This document shows, one piece after another, positions 6,579 to 7,210 of a stretch of 7,210 nt of DNA. A model generated the notes under the pieces. That model was not told the origin of the DNA, did no database searches, and worked only from the letters and a program-made list of their open reading frames with translations. The translations under genes were made by a program, and so were the position numbers. Within the stretch, counting starts at the first letter, position 1; each line of letters starts with the position of its first letter. The DNA is taken from the NCBI GenBank assembly GCA_937957845.1, contig CALGOD010000530.1, positions 1 through 7,210 of the forward strand. Reading direction: 5' to 3'. The DNA comes from an uncultured Nocardiopsis sp. GTDB taxonomy: Bacteria > Actinomycetota > Actinomycetes > Streptosporangiales > Streptosporangiaceae.

Positions 6579-6615
6579 CCCCCGGAAACACGGTGTTCTC
6601 CGTGTCTCCCGGGGG
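6579..6615. promoter_or_regulatory. Imperfect 14-pair stem-loop / nested dyads upstream of the operator array
   Basis: ACACGG at 6588-6593 pairs with CCGTGT at 6600-6605 across 6 nt. The stem continues through one mismatch (6587/6606), three pairs (6584-6586 with 6607-6609), one bulged C (6610) and five C-G pairs (6579-6583 with 6611-6615). A second, mutually exclusive dyad, AACAC-G-GTGTT, occupies 6587-6597. It could be an operator, a 5' leader hairpin if transcription starts further upstream, or an extra terminator for the gene before it. Confidence 0.45.
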
Positions 6616-6729
6616 AGTGGCGTAGCCCTCACCAGGGGGTCTCTCATGGGCGTCGCGGCCACGCCGACGCCCGTCACCTGGGAGGAATCCGGCGCGGTCC
6701 GCCCATGACCACCCCACCGGACGCGGTCC

Positions 6730-6745
6730 TGTGCTTTCGCGCACA
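6730..6745. promoter_or_regulatory. CRP/FNR-like dyad TGTGC-N6-GCACA
   Basis: Plus-strand TGTGC at 6730-6734 and GCACA at 6741-6745 are exact reverse complements separated by 6 bp. This is the geometry of CRP/FNR-family sites (TGTGA-N6-TCACA), with C in place of A at the inner position of each arm. The site is about 230 bp upstream of the cydA start, rather far for a direct activator. Mycobacterial cydAB is known to be CRP-controlled, which makes the site worth noting, but a chance dyad is quite possible. Confidence 0.3.
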
Positions 6746-6796
6746 CACCCGACGGCGGCGGAACGGCACCGCCGGGTTCCGGGGGGACATGGCGCG

Positions 6797-6836
6797 CATG
6801 ACGAAGGCGCGTCCCGCGGGACGCGCCTTCGTCATG
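6797..6836 (-). terminator. Perfect 40-bp palindrome, probable terminator of the DUF305 gene
   Basis: Positions 6797-6816 (CATGACGAAGGCGCGTCCCG) are the exact reverse complement of 6817-6836, so an RNA copy can form an 18-bp stem with a 4-nt CGCG loop. It lies 54-93 nt after the stop codon of the DUF305 gene and before the cydA control region, so it would shield cydA from upstream transcription. No U-tract follows on either strand, as is common in actinomycetes. It is symmetric and would act on transcripts from either direction. Confidence 0.75.
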
Positions 6837-6849
6837 AGAACGGCGGTCG

Positions 6850-6889
6850 GCCGGCCCCGGACATGGCGACGGTGGCCATGGGAGCCGGC
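6850..6889 (-). terminator. Interrupted 12-bp hairpin directly after the DUF305 stop codon
   Basis: GCCGGC at 6850-6855 pairs with 6884-6889, and CATGGC at 6862-6867 pairs with GCCATG at 6875-6880. A 6-nt/3-nt internal loop separates the two helices and the top loop has 7 nt. The structure starts at the base following the TGA (6892-6890) and precedes the 40-bp palindrome, so this gene too has two hairpins at its 3' end. Confidence 0.4.
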
Positions 6890-7210
6890 TCAGGCGTCCG
6901 AAGCGCTCCTGCGCTCGTCGATCAGTTTCTCCATCCAGTCCACCTCGGTCCGCTGGCCGTTGATCATCTTCTGCGCGAGGTCGACGACCTTCTGCTCCTT
7001 GCCGAACTCCACCTCGGCCACGGCCATGTCGATGCCGCCCTCGTGGTGGGCGATCATCAGTTCCAGGAAGAGGAGTTCGGCCTCCACCCCCTCGGCCTCC
7101 TCCAAGGCCTCCATCTCCTCGGGGGAGGCCAGCCCCGGCATGGCGTCGGGGGCCCCTCCTCCACCGCCGCCGTGATCATGGCCCGCCATCCACGCCATCG
7201 GCGGCTTCGT
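6890..7210 (-). CDS. DUF305 family protein, C-terminal part (5' end beyond the window)
   Basis: The frame is open to the window edge; an internal ATG at 7198 gives 102 residues, but codons upstream of it (Thr-Lys-Pro-Pro) continue in frame, so the true start is probably outside. The visible part carries the second half of a DUF305 domain: a GHDHG segment with a run of six glycines (6-15 from that Met), MPGLASPEEMEAL at 20-32, the hallmark MIAHHEGGIDMA at 48-59 with the His51-His52 pair, and a helical end with ...QKMINGQRTEVDWMEKLI. Full-length members usually have an N-terminal signal or lipid anchor and a first His-His repeat. They are extracytoplasmic ferritin-like helical proteins, some tied to copper or other metal handling; the function here is not known. 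It is followed by two hairpins, so it looks like a separate transcript from cydABDC. Confidence 0.88.
   Translation of the reverse strand, partial: TKPPMAWMAGHDHGGGGGGAPDAMPGLASPEEMEALEEAEGVEAELLFLELMIAHHEGGIDMAVAEVEFGKEQKVVDLAQKMINGQRTEVDWMEKLIDERRSASDA

Larger units (their letters stand above)
6507..6889. other. 383-bp non-coding regulatory region between the DUF305 gene and cydA
   Basis: I find no credible gene on either strand here. An ATG-started plus-strand frame from 6705 runs through the perfect palindrome and then antisense through the DUF305 gene, and it has no recognisable protein character. From cydA outward the region holds a ribosome site (6512-6517), a three-unit palindrome array (6532-6576), an imperfect stem-loop (6579-6615), a TGTGC-N6-GCACA dyad (6730-6745), a perfect 40-bp palindrome (6797-6836) and a hairpin (6850-6889). 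A GGGTACCC palindrome sits at 6574-6581. I could not fix a -35/-10 pair for cydA with confidence; TACAGT at 6550-6545 inside the array is the best -10-like hexamer. Confidence 0.8.

Noticed and set aside
6756..6774. CGGCGG-N7-CCGCCG hairpin
   Set aside because: Six-base-pair arms of simple CGG repeats are too common in this base composition to call a feature.
6507..6889. Rex operator (TTGTGAA-N4-TTCACAA type), expected at streptomycete cyd promoters
   Set aside because: I looked for it on both strands and found no match. The AACAC-G-GTGTT dyad has different half-sites and an odd centre.
6705..7175. Divergent plus-strand gene starting at the ATG at 6705
   Set aside because: It crosses the 40-bp palindrome and is antisense to the DUF305 gene; the translation has no domain-like character.

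Overview
This window comes from a very GC-rich bacterium, most likely an actinomycete. Codon third positions are strongly GC-biased, a GTG start is used, and the gene order cydA-cydB-cydD-cydC is the one known from mycobacteria. I would guess a Nocardiopsis-type or related filamentous actinomycete, but the genus is inference. All convincing genes lie on the minus strand, so transcription runs from high to low coordinates.

Layout in transcription order. At 7210-6890 is the 3' part of a DUF305 family gene, cut by the window edge. Two hairpins follow it (6889-6850 and a perfect 40-bp palindrome at 6836-6797). The rest of the gap to cydA, down to 6507, is regulatory DNA. It holds a CRP/FNR-like dyad at 6730-6745, an imperfect 14-pair stem-loop at 6579-6615, and three 12-bp palindromic units in exact 15-bp register at 6532-6576, just ahead of the cydA start. 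Then come cydA (6506-5061) and cydB (5048-3981), separated by 12 nt. A 186-nt spacer with two strong tandem hairpins follows. Next are cydD (3794-1998) and cydC (2001-232), which overlap by 4 nt (GTGA). A 165-nt gap with an imperfect long stem leads to the first 22 codons of another minus-strand gene that runs off the left edge (66-1), possibly an EI24/CysZ-like membrane protein.

The core is a complete cytochrome bd quinol oxidase module. CydA and CydB form the membrane oxidase that reduces O2 to water with quinol as donor. CydD and CydC form the heterodimeric ABC transporter needed for its assembly. CydA has the haem ligands, the proton-channel glutamates and a short Q-loop. Both ABC proteins have a membrane domain and a nucleotide-binding domain. 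CydC has an unusual LSGGM signature, and CydD ends soon after its H-loop.

I do not see a new enzyme system here. The most interesting signals are regulatory: the 15-bp-register palindrome array and nearby dyads upstream of cydA, and the twin hairpins that split the operon into cydAB and cydDC halves.
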